Assembly (NCBI GenBank): GCA_963751425.1
Contig: CAVVUF010000001.1
Location: 1,798,001-1,862,000, forward strand
Source of the DNA: CAVVUF01 sp963751425
Lineage (GTDB): Bacteria > Chloroflexota > Anaerolineae > Anaerolineales > UBA4823
Reading direction: 5' to 3'
DNA: 64,000 nucleotides
The notes under the pieces were generated by a model. That model worked only from the letters and a program-made list of their open reading frames with translations, did no database searches and was not told where the DNA came from. The position numbers and the translations under genes are program-made. Positions 18,152-26,138 of the stretch are shown here, one piece after another. How positions within the stretch are numbered: position 1 is the first letter of the stretch; each line of letters begins with the position of its first letter.

Positions 18152-19252
18152 ATGCTTACAGAAGGTGACTTGCAAGAACTACTGAGCTTTCAACCAAACC
18201 AGCCTGTACTCAGTATCTATCTGAACACTGATCCCACACAGAGCAGCGCCGATGCATACCGGCTGCGGCTGCGAACCATGCTCAAAGAAATCACTATGCC
18301 GGCTGATCTGTTAGCTGTTGAAGAATTCTTCCAACACCAGTATGATTGGTCAGGTCGCAGCGTGGCTATTTTCTCTTGTGCTTCTAAGGACTTTTTTCGG
18401 ACTTTTCCACTGGCAATTCCGCTGCGCGACCGGGTGCGGATTAATAATATTCCTCATGTAAAACCTCTGGCAAATCTTTTAAATTCTTACGGAGGATATG
18501 GTGTTGCCTTGGTGGATAAACAGGGTATCCGGCTGTTCTATTTCCACTTAGGTGAATTAGTGGAACAGGAAGGTTTGCTAGGCGAAAGCATTAAAAGGAC
18601 CAAGCGCGGTGGGGCATCCTCTTACCCTGGCAGGCGGGGCGGCACAGCCGGGCAAACAGATCATGTAGATGAATTAACCGAAAGAAATATGAAGGATGGA
18701 GCTGACTTTGCGATTCACTTTTTCCAGGAACACAATGTACGCAGGGTCTTAATCGGCGGGACTGATGATAACGTAGCTCAATTCCGCAGCCTGCTGCCAA
18801 AGAGCTGGCAGAGCTTGATTGTGGGCACATTTCCAAGCAGCATGACGGCGAGCAAGAAAGAAGTCATGGATCGGGCTTTCCAGGTTGGTCAAGAGGCGGA
18901 AATTAATCGGGAAAACCGGCTCTTGGACAATCTTGTTACGAGCGCAGCGAAGAAAAAAGGTGGGGTGCTCCACTTAGATGACACTTTAAAGGCACTACAA
19001 GATTTTAAAATCCAATCCCTGGTGATCAAAGAGGGCTACCGGAGTCCCGGTTATCAATGCCAGGGCTGCGGTTTCTTGACAAGCATTGAGATGCCGACTT
19101 GCCCATATTGCGGAGGCGCATTTAATCCTATTCCTGATGTCGTTGAGCTGGCTGTTCATAAAGTGATGCAGCAAGGAGGCGATGTCGAGTTTGTTCACTC
19201 AGACCATGCCGGGAACAAGTTTAAAGGTATCGGTGCGGTCCTGCGTTATTAG
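18152..19252 (+). CDS. baeRF (bacterial archaeo-eukaryotic release factor 1-like) domain protein with zinc ribbon
   Basis: The 366-residue protein resembles bacterial proteins that share the central and C-terminal folds of eRF1/Vms1. The N-terminal segment has LSIYLNTDP. A central RNase H-like region (YGVALVDKQGIRLFYFHLGEL) is followed by a flexible loop, KRGGASSYPGRRGGTAGQ (about residues 150-167), at the place where eRF1/Vms1 proteins carry their peptidyl-tRNA-hydrolysing loop. An L7Ae-like C-terminal region carries a zinc ribbon (CQGCG...CPYCG, about 305-330). The role may be in ribosome rescue or nascent-chain release; this is family-based inference. The start has AGAGAGGAG upstream, and a strong terminator follows. 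Confidence 0.8.
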   Translation: MLTEGDLQELLSFQPNQPVLSIYLNTDPTQSSADAYRLRLRTMLKEITMPADLLAVEEFFQHQYDWSGRSVAIFSCASKDFFRTFPLAIPLRDRVRINNIPHVKPLANLLNSYGGYGVALVDKQGIRLFYFHLGELVEQEGLLGESIKRTKRGGASSYPGRRGGTAGQTDHVDELTERNMKDGADFAIHFFQEHNVRRVLIGGTDDNVAQFRSLLPKSWQSLIVGTFPSSMTASKKEVMDRAFQVGQEAEINRENRLLDNLVTSAAKKKGGVLHLDDTLKALQDFKIQSLVIKEGYRSPGYQCQGCGFLTSIEMPTCPYCGGAFNPIPDVVELAVHKVMQQGGDVEFVHSDHAGNKFKGIGAVLRY

Positions 19253-19270
19253 CTACTGATGAACCATTCT

Positions 19271-19313
19271 AAGAAGGCTTTGCAATCCCCATAACCGCAA
19301 AGCCTTCTTTTTT
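19271..19313 (+). terminator. intrinsic terminator after the baeRF gene
   Basis: A 13-bp perfect stem (AAGAAGGCTTTGC / GCAAAGCCTTCTT) with a 13-base loop runs into TTTTTT. It separates the baeRF gene from the convergent aspartase/fumarase gene. Confidence 0.88.
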
Positions 19314-19319
19314 AATTGG

Positions 19320-20771
19320 CTAACCACCCGCACTAATCCCGTGAATTCCTCCTTCAGTCAGTTGACGTAAATCAAGCAAAGCAGCTTCGATTTCCTGGGG
19401 AGTCACCGGGCGGTTTTCAGTACGGTGGATAAGCACACCGGCTGAAGCTTTCTCTAAAGCCAGTGCGCGCACTGTCATTTCTCGCCTTAGAGATTCTTTT
19501 ACCAGCGCAGCTCCGGCAGTATATCCGATTAAAGGATTTAGGGCAGTAACGATAATGGGATTCCTGGAAAGCCAACCCTCGAGTCGCTCCTGATTGGCTT
19601 GTAAACCTTTAACACATTTTTCTGTAAATACATGCACAGAGCTAATCATGATATGCATCATCTCAAACAAATTATAGGCGATCACCGGCATCATCACATT
19701 AAGCTCTAATTGGCCAGCCTGCGCAGCGAGCGCTACGGCATGATCACATCCCTGAATTTGAAACATCGCCATATTAAGCATTTCAGCCATCACAGGGTTT
19801 ACTTTTCCTGGCATGATGCTCGAACCCGGCTGAACGGCTGGCAAGCAAATCTCATCCAAACCAGTAGTGGGACCCGATGCCAACAGGCGAAAATCATTGG
19901 CGATTCGGGTAAGAGTAATGGACATCGTACGCAATGCTGCTGAAAAATCGACTGGATCAGCCATAGATTGCATCAACTCTATTAAGTTATCCGACAGACT
20001 TAATTCCAGGCCTGTAAGCTCCGATAAGCGCTTGACCATGCGGTTGGCGTACTCAGGATGCGCATTCAAACCGGTGCCGACGGCAGTTCCTCCGATCCCT
20101 AAGCGGCGTAAACCATCTGCAGAGCGCCTGATCCGAAAAAGATCGCGCTCGATTGCCCGGCTGTATCCAGATAATTCCTGCCCCAGGCGAACAGGCACTG
20201 CATCCTGGAGGTGGGTCCGTCCTGACTTTACAATCCCATCAAATTCGGCTGCTTTCGACTTGAGTACAGAGGCTAACTCATCCCCCACCCTTACCAGCTC
20301 TTCCAGGCGCCATAAACAGCCCAGCCGAATAGCCGTTGGGATCGTATCATTGGTTGATTGTGACATATTCACATGATCGTTGGGATGAACCCAATAGCTC
20401 CCTAGAGGCCCTCCCATGAGCTGGGTTGCACGATTGGCAATTACCTCGTTAGCATTCATATGATGGCTTGTACCAGCGCCCGCCTGGAAGGGATCGACCA
20501 CGAACTGCGCGTCCCACTGTCCATCCATCGCTTCTTGAGAAGCTCGACTGATAGCCGCCGAGCGATCCTCGTCCAACAGTCCCAGAGCGCAATTGACCTC
20601 AGCCGCTGCGCGTTTGATCGCGGTCATCGACCAGATGAATGCCCGGTAAGGCCGCAACCCCGAGATCGGAAAATTCTCTATGGCGCGCTGGGTTTGAGCT
20701 CCATAATATGCATCCACTGGCACAACTACTTCACCCAGGGAATCACGTTCGATGCGAAAGTTTGTGTTCAT
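19320..20771 (-). CDS. aspartase/fumarase superfamily lyase (aspartate ammonia-lyase or class II fumarase)
   Basis: The intact 483-residue enzyme has all superfamily motifs: GAQTQRAIENF near residue 25, GAGTSHHMN, NMSQSTNDT, and GSSIMPGKVNPV (about residue 320) with the catalytic Ser loop. Some features are aspartase-like (GAGTS, HVNMSQSTND, GQLELNVM.P) and others fumarase-like (GAQTQR, MPGKVNP), so sequence reading alone does not settle the reaction. Both interconvert fumarate with aspartate plus ammonia or with malate. A separate class I fumarase is encoded at 34572-36090, which slightly favours aspartase. It starts seven bases after the end of the SIMPL lipoprotein gene, suggesting cotranscription. 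Confidence 0.88.
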   Translation of the reverse strand: MNTNFRIERDSLGEVVVPVDAYYGAQTQRAIENFPISGLRPYRAFIWSMTAIKRAAAEVNCALGLLDEDRSAAISRASQEAMDGQWDAQFVVDPFQAGAGTSHHMNANEVIANRATQLMGGPLGSYWVHPNDHVNMSQSTNDTIPTAIRLGCLWRLEELVRVGDELASVLKSKAAEFDGIVKSGRTHLQDAVPVRLGQELSGYSRAIERDLFRIRRSADGLRRLGIGGTAVGTGLNAHPEYANRMVKRLSELTGLELSLSDNLIELMQSMADPVDFSAALRTMSITLTRIANDFRLLASGPTTGLDEICLPAVQPGSSIMPGKVNPVMAEMLNMAMFQIQGCDHAVALAAQAGQLELNVMMPVIAYNLFEMMHIMISSVHVFTEKCVKGLQANQERLEGWLSRNPIIVTALNPLIGYTAGAALVKESLRREMTVRALALEKASAGVLIHRTENRPVTPQEIEAALLDLRQLTEGGIHGISAGG

Positions 20772-20778
20772 AGTCTGC

Positions 20779-21594
20779 TTATTTCAAAGCAAACTCAACC
20801 GTCACATTTGCAGTGACGGCAATCTGCCCAGGCGCCAGGGTTCCTTCTGTATCCATAGGCTCCTGACCTGAGTTTTGAACCACATTCTGGTACATCCCGG
20901 TTCCTGAAGAGCCCCACCAAGAGCTGTAGCCACTCCACCAATAATTGGAGTTCTCCTGGATTAAGAGGGGTCGCCGACTTCCTGAGAAAGATCTCCAGCC
21001 AGGGCAACCGCTTTTTCTTGAGCAGCTTGAATTGCCAAAGTACGCGCCTGGTCGCGGTACTTGCGCAGCTCTGAGGTGCGGAAATCAACACCATGGATAT
21101 AATTGACCCCTGCTTCGAGAACCCGCGTATAAAGCTCCTCAAACTTAGTCAAATCCTTCAAGGTGATAACGATATTCTTCCGAACAAAGTAACCGATGAA
21201 GTTTTTTTCGGTATAGGAATCCTGGTAACGAGGCTCAATATTAATGTAATCGGTTTGAACGTTCTTCAACTCGATTTGCATATCACTGGCAACCTCAAAA
21301 ACTCGCTTTACAATTTCATCATTAGCTTGCTGGGCATTGGCCAACTGCTTATCCGCAGTCTCAACGCCTAAGGTCAAAACCACTTCATCTGGGATGACCA
21401 ATACCTGTGAAGAGCCCGTAACTGTGATGCGGCGCTGTTCCACCGCGGGATCTGCCTGGCTGGCTTGCAAGGGCAATTGCGAAGCCCCAGAGGTCTCCCG
21501 GTTGAGTTGAAAATCCTCCCAAAGCAGGCAAGCCAGAACACCCACTCAGCAATAAAACCGAAAACAAGATCAGGAAATATCGGATCGTTTTCAT
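20779..21594 (-). CDS. SIMPL-domain (DUF541) lipoprotein (two frameshifts)
   Basis: Frames 21385-21594, 20961-21545 and an end segment to 20779 combine into a protein of about 270 residues. It begins with a lipoprotein signal (FLILFSVLLLSGCSG), so it should be secreted and lipid-anchored. The SIMPL/DUF541 body follows: ITVTGSSQVLVIPDEVVLTLGVET and later YFVRKNIVITLKDL and AGVNYIHGVDFRTSE. The C-terminus in the shifted frame is GQIAVTANVTVEFALK, as expected for the family. Breaks lie near 21510 and 20975, both beside short G/C runs. The start ATG has AGGAGGTCAGTT upstream. Function of the family is unclear. Confidence 0.82.
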
Positions 21595-21686
21595 AACTGA
21601 CCTCCTAAAAAGTCGAGCCTTAATATGGGTTGATTACGTTATTATAATGAATATATGCATTGAAAGCGAACTGCTTAAGAATAATT

Positions 21687-21695
21687 TGCTATAAT
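21687..21695 (+). promoter_or_regulatory. extended -10 promoter element (TGCTATAAT)
   Basis: A perfect TGnTATAAT element lies between the divergent SIMPL lipoprotein and the radical SAM genes. It ends four bases before the ATG of a 30-codon ORF and 114 bases before the first radical SAM start. Confidence 0.55.
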
Positions 21696-21699
21696 CACC

Positions 21700-21792
21700 A
21701 TGAACCTATCTGAAAAATCATACAAATTCTCATTTTTCGGATGGATACCCAATATCCCAATCAAGAAAACAGTCTGGGCTGGTAAAGAGTAA
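21700..21792 (+). CDS. 30-residue ORF upstream of radical SAM genes (candidate peptide, uncertain)
   Basis: An ATG-to-TAA frame of 30 codons sits 17 bases before the first radical SAM gene. The peptide is rich in aromatic and basic residues (KFSFFGW, IKKTVW) and has no Cys. Radical SAM/SPASM enzymes often modify small peptides encoded next to them, which is why it is listed. Against it: there is no ribosome binding site, and the start codon nearly coincides with the predicted transcription start of the overlapping extended -10 element, so it would have to be leaderless. It may be chance. Confidence 0.25.
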   Translation: MNLSEKSYKFSFFGWIPNIPIKKTVWAGKE

Positions 21793-21809
21793 AACAATCC
21801 TAACGAAAT

Positions 21810-23149
21810 ATGGAACTGCATCTCATCCCACTCGATCAAGAACAAGGGGACCGCTATATCCTGTATCGCCCTCTGCTTCGCCTGGCACTTTTTGGAAACC
21901 GCTCCATGGCAAGGCAGGCGCTGCGTTATGGAAATTCGCCGCCGGCTGCTGAAGAGTTGGAAGAACAAGAAGCTTTACAATTCTTGGACCAGATAGGCTT
22001 CTTTGAGCCGGATCCACCCTCGCCGAAAATCCAAACGAGTCTATCTCATACGATCCTGCTCCTCACGAACCGCTCCCAGATGCGCTGTTCTTACGGCTAC
22101 GCTGCGGCAGGCGAAGCGCTGCCCCAGAAACTATCCTTGGAGACGGGAAAGGCTGCCATCGATCGAGTGCATGAACAGGCAGTAATGGATAATCGAGCAG
22201 AATACCGCATTGACTTCCATGGTGGCGGTGAGCCTACCATCGAGTGGGAAACACTTCAAGAGCTGGTGCAATATGCCAGGCACAAGTCCGTTCGCGCGAA
22301 GATCTCTGTAACCAGCAATGGAATTTGGTCGGAGGCTCAAGCACGCTGGCTGATGGACAACCTCAACTCGCTTAGCGTTTCTATGGATGGAGCACCGGAT
22401 ACGCAAGACAAACAGCGTCCCCTGAGAGATCAACTACCATCTTCGCCGATCGTAATGCGCAACTTGCGGCGCTTGGATGAATACGGGTACAAATACGGAA
22501 TCCGCATGACTGCCTGTTCTCCCTGGAACTCATCTTAAAGAGGATGTCCAATACATCGTCGAAAACACGCTTTGCCGCTCGGTTCAAGTGGAGCCTGCCT
22601 TCAATCCACAACGCGACGGACATCGCTTGCCGAACCAGGAGCAGGCAAAAGCATTTATCCAGGCTTTTACCGAGGCGTTTGAGGTCGCAAAGCACTCCAA
22701 GGCCAGCCTGGCATACTCAGGCGCCCGACCCAAAACGATCGCACCCACATTTTGCTCGGCGCCTTTCAACGCGTTGGTGGTCAATCCAGAAGACCAGGTG
22801 GTAGCCTGCTATGAGATAATCGACCAATACCATCCCTTTGCTGATCTTGCTACCTATGGAAAGATCGACGGCAGTGAAATCATCCTTGATCCATTATCCA
22901 AAGCACGCTTCCGCGCTTTATTGGATGAAAGGTTTTCAACTTGTAGGGATTGTTTTTGTCATTGGACTTGCGCCGGCGACTGTTTTGCGCCGCGCCTTTG
23001 CAGAGGAGCCCAATGGACATTTGTATAAAAGCATGCGGTGCACCATCAACCGGGAAATCACCAAGTACTTACTCATGGACTTGATTCAAGAGAACGGAGG
23101 AGTCTGGAGAGGCGATCCGTCAGACAATGAAATTGCATTATATGGATAA
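21810..23149 (+). CDS. radical SAM/SPASM protein with altered cluster motif (two frameshifts)
   Basis: Frames 21810-22538, 22588-23028 and 22838-23149 form one protein of about 445 residues. An N-terminal 70-residue region precedes the radical SAM core. HGGGEPT and VTSNGI are conserved. The CxxxCxxC motif that should hold the 4Fe-4S cluster reads S-QMR-C-SY-G: the first and third Cys are Ser and Gly. The C-terminal SPASM region is Cys-rich (CSAPF; CRDCFCHWTCAGDC; MRC). Breaks are near 22520 and 22985. Either the enzyme is inactive, or the Cys codons are miscalled. The next gene, 24 bases downstream, encodes a second radical SAM protein with an intact motif, so the two probably work as a pair on an unknown substrate. 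Confidence 0.75.
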
Positions 23150-23173
23150 AAAAGGACCCAACCAATATCTCGG

Positions 23174-24556
23174 ATGATTACAAATTCATTTTACCGGCTT
23201 CCCGGACTCAACGCATCGATTTTTCGTTATAACACTTCAGAATGGACCTCTTTTATGCACCCGGTACGCTGGTCAGGGTGCTCTCTGCCAATGCAAACAT
23301 ATACGAAGACCACCTGCGTTCTCATTATGATGATGATCATTTACCATTTCTCAAGGAATTAAGGCGTTCAGCCGTCAGAATAGAAAGGCTGTATCAGAAA
23401 AAACAGAGCGCACATTTTGAGCCGCTGATTTTGAACCTTTATCTCAACGAGAAATGCAATTTGCAGTGCCGCTATTGTTTTTCTGAATTGCCAGAGAAAA
23501 GTGATCGCGAGCTCTCTCTGCAGGCGATCCAATCAGCAGCGGAGATCGTGGCGACCAACTGCGCCAGGTATCACCAGCCTTTGACGGTGGTGTTTCATGG
23601 CGGCGGAGAACCGGTTTTATCATGGCGGTTGATTAACAAAATACAGCCCGCCCTGGCAAAATTAGCCGAGCGAAACTCGATCCCCTTGTTCAAGTATATT
23701 GCAACAAACGGTGTGATATCCGAGAGCCGCGCCCGCTGGCTGGCGAAATCGTTTGACTTAATTGAAATATCCTGCGATGGACCCTTTGAGATCCAGACAG
23801 CTCAACGCCCAATGCACGGCCATCCCCAAAAAAATACCCTCCCTATCATCGAGCGCACTACCCGCATCCTGCATGAGGCAGGTAAACCAGTGCACATCCG
23901 CGTGACGCTGACTGCTTCTACGGTAAGCCGGCAGCCCGAGATCTGCCAGTATCTGTGTGAAAACCTGAAATCCTCAGAAGATCTATGTCGAGCCAGTTTA
24001 CAGGGGCAGATACGTTCAGCCAGATATGTGTCTAAAGGATGAACATGTTGACCCATTTGTCGAGGCGTATTTTAAAGCTCAAACCATAGCCCTTGCACAT
24101 GGCAGTGAATGGAACATGTCTGGTTCGCGGATCAGTGAGGTGCATGGTGGGCATTGCCATATTCTCTGCCAGGTGTTGAACCTGGTGCCTGGAGAAGCTG
24201 CCACGGCGTGTTTCAAGCTTGCTAATGCAGAAAAAGCCAGGCAGGCAGACTTATCCATCGGTCGCTACGACCCTCACTCGCGCATCTTTGTGCTCGATGA
24301 ACGGCACATCCGCTTGCTGCGCGCCGGCTATACCCGACCGCCAGCCTGCGCACAATGCCTGATCGCTTACCAATGCACGCATAACTGCCCGAACGCATGC
24401 CCCTTGCTCAACCAGCCGGCAGATCAAACATTGGGCGGTGACATCTTATGTAAAATCCTCCGGAAAACCGCCAGCCAACAGATCATTCTCTTGGGAAGCA
24501 CATTGGAGGTCAATACTGCGAATCCAATCGCCAGGCTCAATCTTTCCTTGACATAA
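23174..24556 (+). CDS. radical SAM/SPASM protein with canonical cluster motif (two frameshifts)
   Basis: The start in one frame (MITNSFYRLPGLNASIF), frame 23242-24042 and frame 24026-24556 make a protein of about 460 residues. The radical SAM motif CNLQCRYC is complete (about residue 95), followed by FHGGGEP, the ATNGV strand and EISCDGP. A C-terminal SPASM-type cluster is present: CFKLANAEK, then CAQCLIAYQCTHNCPNAC. Frame breaks lie near 23235 and 24010. The N-terminal 60 residues, before the core, resemble the leader-binding or accessory regions of peptide maturases, but I cannot assign a substrate. It follows the other radical SAM gene closely. Confidence 0.8.
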
Positions 24557-24616
24557 GCATTGAACCAAAGTTATGGTAAGATTTAGGCCAACTTATGGGA
24601 GCCAACTGAGGTCTTT

Positions 24617-25573
24617 ATGAAGAAAATCACCTGGTCTATTCTGATTCTGGCTGTCTTACTCATACCCTTTCCTGCTTTCAGCCAGAGTGCAACTCGCCTG
24701 AGCAACCTTGTAGTTGACCTCTGGCCTGAATACGACCGCCCCAGCGTTTTGGTCATTTATCACGCCACCCTCGCAGCCGAAACGAACTTACCGACAGAGT
24801 TAACCTTCCGCATTCCCGCAGCAGCCGGCGAGCCAAATGCTGTGGCTGTTCGCCAACCCGATGGGCAGCTCTTTTCGGTTGATTATGAAACCCAGATCAG
24901 CGGAGAATGGGAGCTGATCACCTTCACCGCCACCCTCCCTGAAATCCAACTAGAGTATTATGATCCTGGGTTAAATCAGGAAGGCAGCCAAAAAAGTTAC
25001 ACCTACACCTGGCCTGGCGATTATGCTGTTGACAAAATGCTCCTGCAGGTTCAGCTTCCCGCCGGTGCATCTGATATGCAGATCACTCCCGGTCCAGTTA
25101 CCCAGGTGACCGGTGAGGATGCAATGACCTACTACACGAAAGAGGTTGGATCGACTTCTCCAGGACAGACTTTTTCGGTTGAGATTACCTACCAAAAAGA
25201 GTCCAGCCAGCTCAGTGTTGCGACCTTGGAAGTTCAGCCCAGCGCCCCTCTCTCCTCCAATACGACCTGGCGGGAACAACTGCATGCAGCCATCCCTTGG
25301 TTGTTTCCAGAAAGTGGTGCTACATACCAAATCCTACCCTGGATCCTTGGAATTCTGGCGCTGGTACTCATCTTTGGCGGCGGTTACTGGTATTGGCGGA
25401 CAGGACGAGAAGACTCAACCCCAAAGCGGCGGAGGCGATCCAGAGGCTCTAAACCTGCAGAAGAGGGAACAGATCCAGAAAACGGTAATGTTTATTGCCA
25501 CCAATGTGGCAAGCGTGCCAGCCCTGGCGACAGCTTCTGCCGCTCTTGCGGCACCAAACTGCGCTCCGAGTAA
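24617..25573 (+). CDS. secreted/membrane protein with C-terminal double zinc ribbon
   Basis: The 318-residue protein has an N-terminal signal peptide (ITWSILILAVLLIPFPAFS), a beta-rich extracytoplasmic region (about 25-225), one transmembrane helix (ILPWILGILALVLIFGGGYWYW, about 240-262), a basic stretch (RRRRRSRG) and a C-terminal zinc ribbon CHQCGKR...CRSCG. The topology places the ribbon in the cytoplasm. This layout suggests an envelope sensor or structural protein; I do not recognise the extracellular domain. ATG 24617 has only a weak site (ACTGAGG). A possible extended -10 (TGGTAAGAT) lies at 24574-24582. Confidence 0.75.
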   Translation: MKKITWSILILAVLLIPFPAFSQSATRLSNLVVDLWPEYDRPSVLVIYHATLAAETNLPTELTFRIPAAAGEPNAVAVRQPDGQLFSVDYETQISGEWELITFTATLPEIQLEYYDPGLNQEGSQKSYTYTWPGDYAVDKMLLQVQLPAGASDMQITPGPVTQVTGEDAMTYYTKEVGSTSPGQTFSVEITYQKESSQLSVATLEVQPSAPLSSNTTWREQLHAAIPWLFPESGATYQILPWILGILALVLIFGGGYWYWRTGREDSTPKRRRRSRGSKPAEEGTDPENGNVYCHQCGKRASPGDSFCRSCGTKLRSE

Positions 25574-25581
25574 ACAGCTTT

Positions 25582-25899
25582 TTATTCTAGCAAAGTAACC
25601 TGTATTTCTTTCACCAGGCTGTGTTCCAACGCCAGCTCGAGATGGTCAATACAAATCACAGTGATGGGTTTATGCTGGAGTACAAACACCTGGCATCCAG
25701 GCGCCAACCCATAGGCACGCAGCTGTGCATAGCGTTCCGCTGGCATGCCCGGGAGGTATCTGGTTACAACAGCCCGGCTGCCTGCCGATACGCGCGCTAA
25801 CGTAGTAACCTGCACATCTCCCGCGCTGGTCTTTTTCCCGGTGAAAGAGGTGAGATGCAGCTGGAATGGAGAAGGGATTTCGATCCCAAATAGAGTCAT
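25582..25899 (-). CDS. feoA: FeoA-like SH3 domain protein
   Basis: The 105-residue protein has the FeoA SH3-like core from about residue 28: VSAGSRAVVTRYLPGMPAERYAQLRAYGL followed by PGCQVFVLQ. FeoA stimulates or stabilises the FeoB ferrous iron transporter in the cytoplasm. An N-terminal tail of about 25 residues is longer than in classical FeoA. Its ATG overlaps the TGA of the Cys-rich gene before it by four bases, showing translational coupling within the fur-feoB-feoA operon. Gene order feoB before feoA is reversed from E. coli. Confidence 0.88.
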   Translation of the reverse strand: MTLFGIEIPSPFQLHLTSFTGKKTSAGDVQVTTLARVSAGSRAVVTRYLPGMPAERYAQLRAYGLAPGCQVFVLQHKPITVICIDHLELALEHSLVKEIQVTLLE

Positions 25900-26138
25900 G
25901 CGCTTCTTTCTCCGATCTTTTTCGTCTTTTGTGTCCGTTTATGTTCGAGGAAATTCATCACCAATCTTGCCAATACAGACTGCTGGGGATCGACCATTTC
26001 AAAGCCGCAAACCGGGCAGCATACCAGCTGGCAGCCTTTCTGCAGCGGACAGCCAGCGCAAGAAGTGTATTCAGCCGGGTCAAAAACATGTCCGCACATG
26101 GTACAGGTAATTTTAGCCAAATCACATACCCCATCCAA
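25896..26138 (-). CDS. small Cys-rich protein between feoB and feoA (FeoC-like position)
   Basis: This 80-residue ORF has eight Cys in its first half, ending in the pattern CAGCPLQKGCQLVCCPVCG, and no similarity I recognise to E. coli FeoC apart from being small and Cys-rich. The Cys could bind iron, zinc or an iron-sulfur cluster. It overlaps the end of feoB by 17 bases and the start of feoA by four, so it is surely part of the Feo operon. In other bacteria a small protein at this place regulates FeoB stability or activity; extending that role here is inference. Confidence 0.75.
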   Translation of the reverse strand: MDGVCDLAKITCTMCGHVFDPAEYTSCAGCPLQKGCQLVCCPVCGFEMVDPQQSVLARLVMNFLEHKRTQKTKKIGERSA

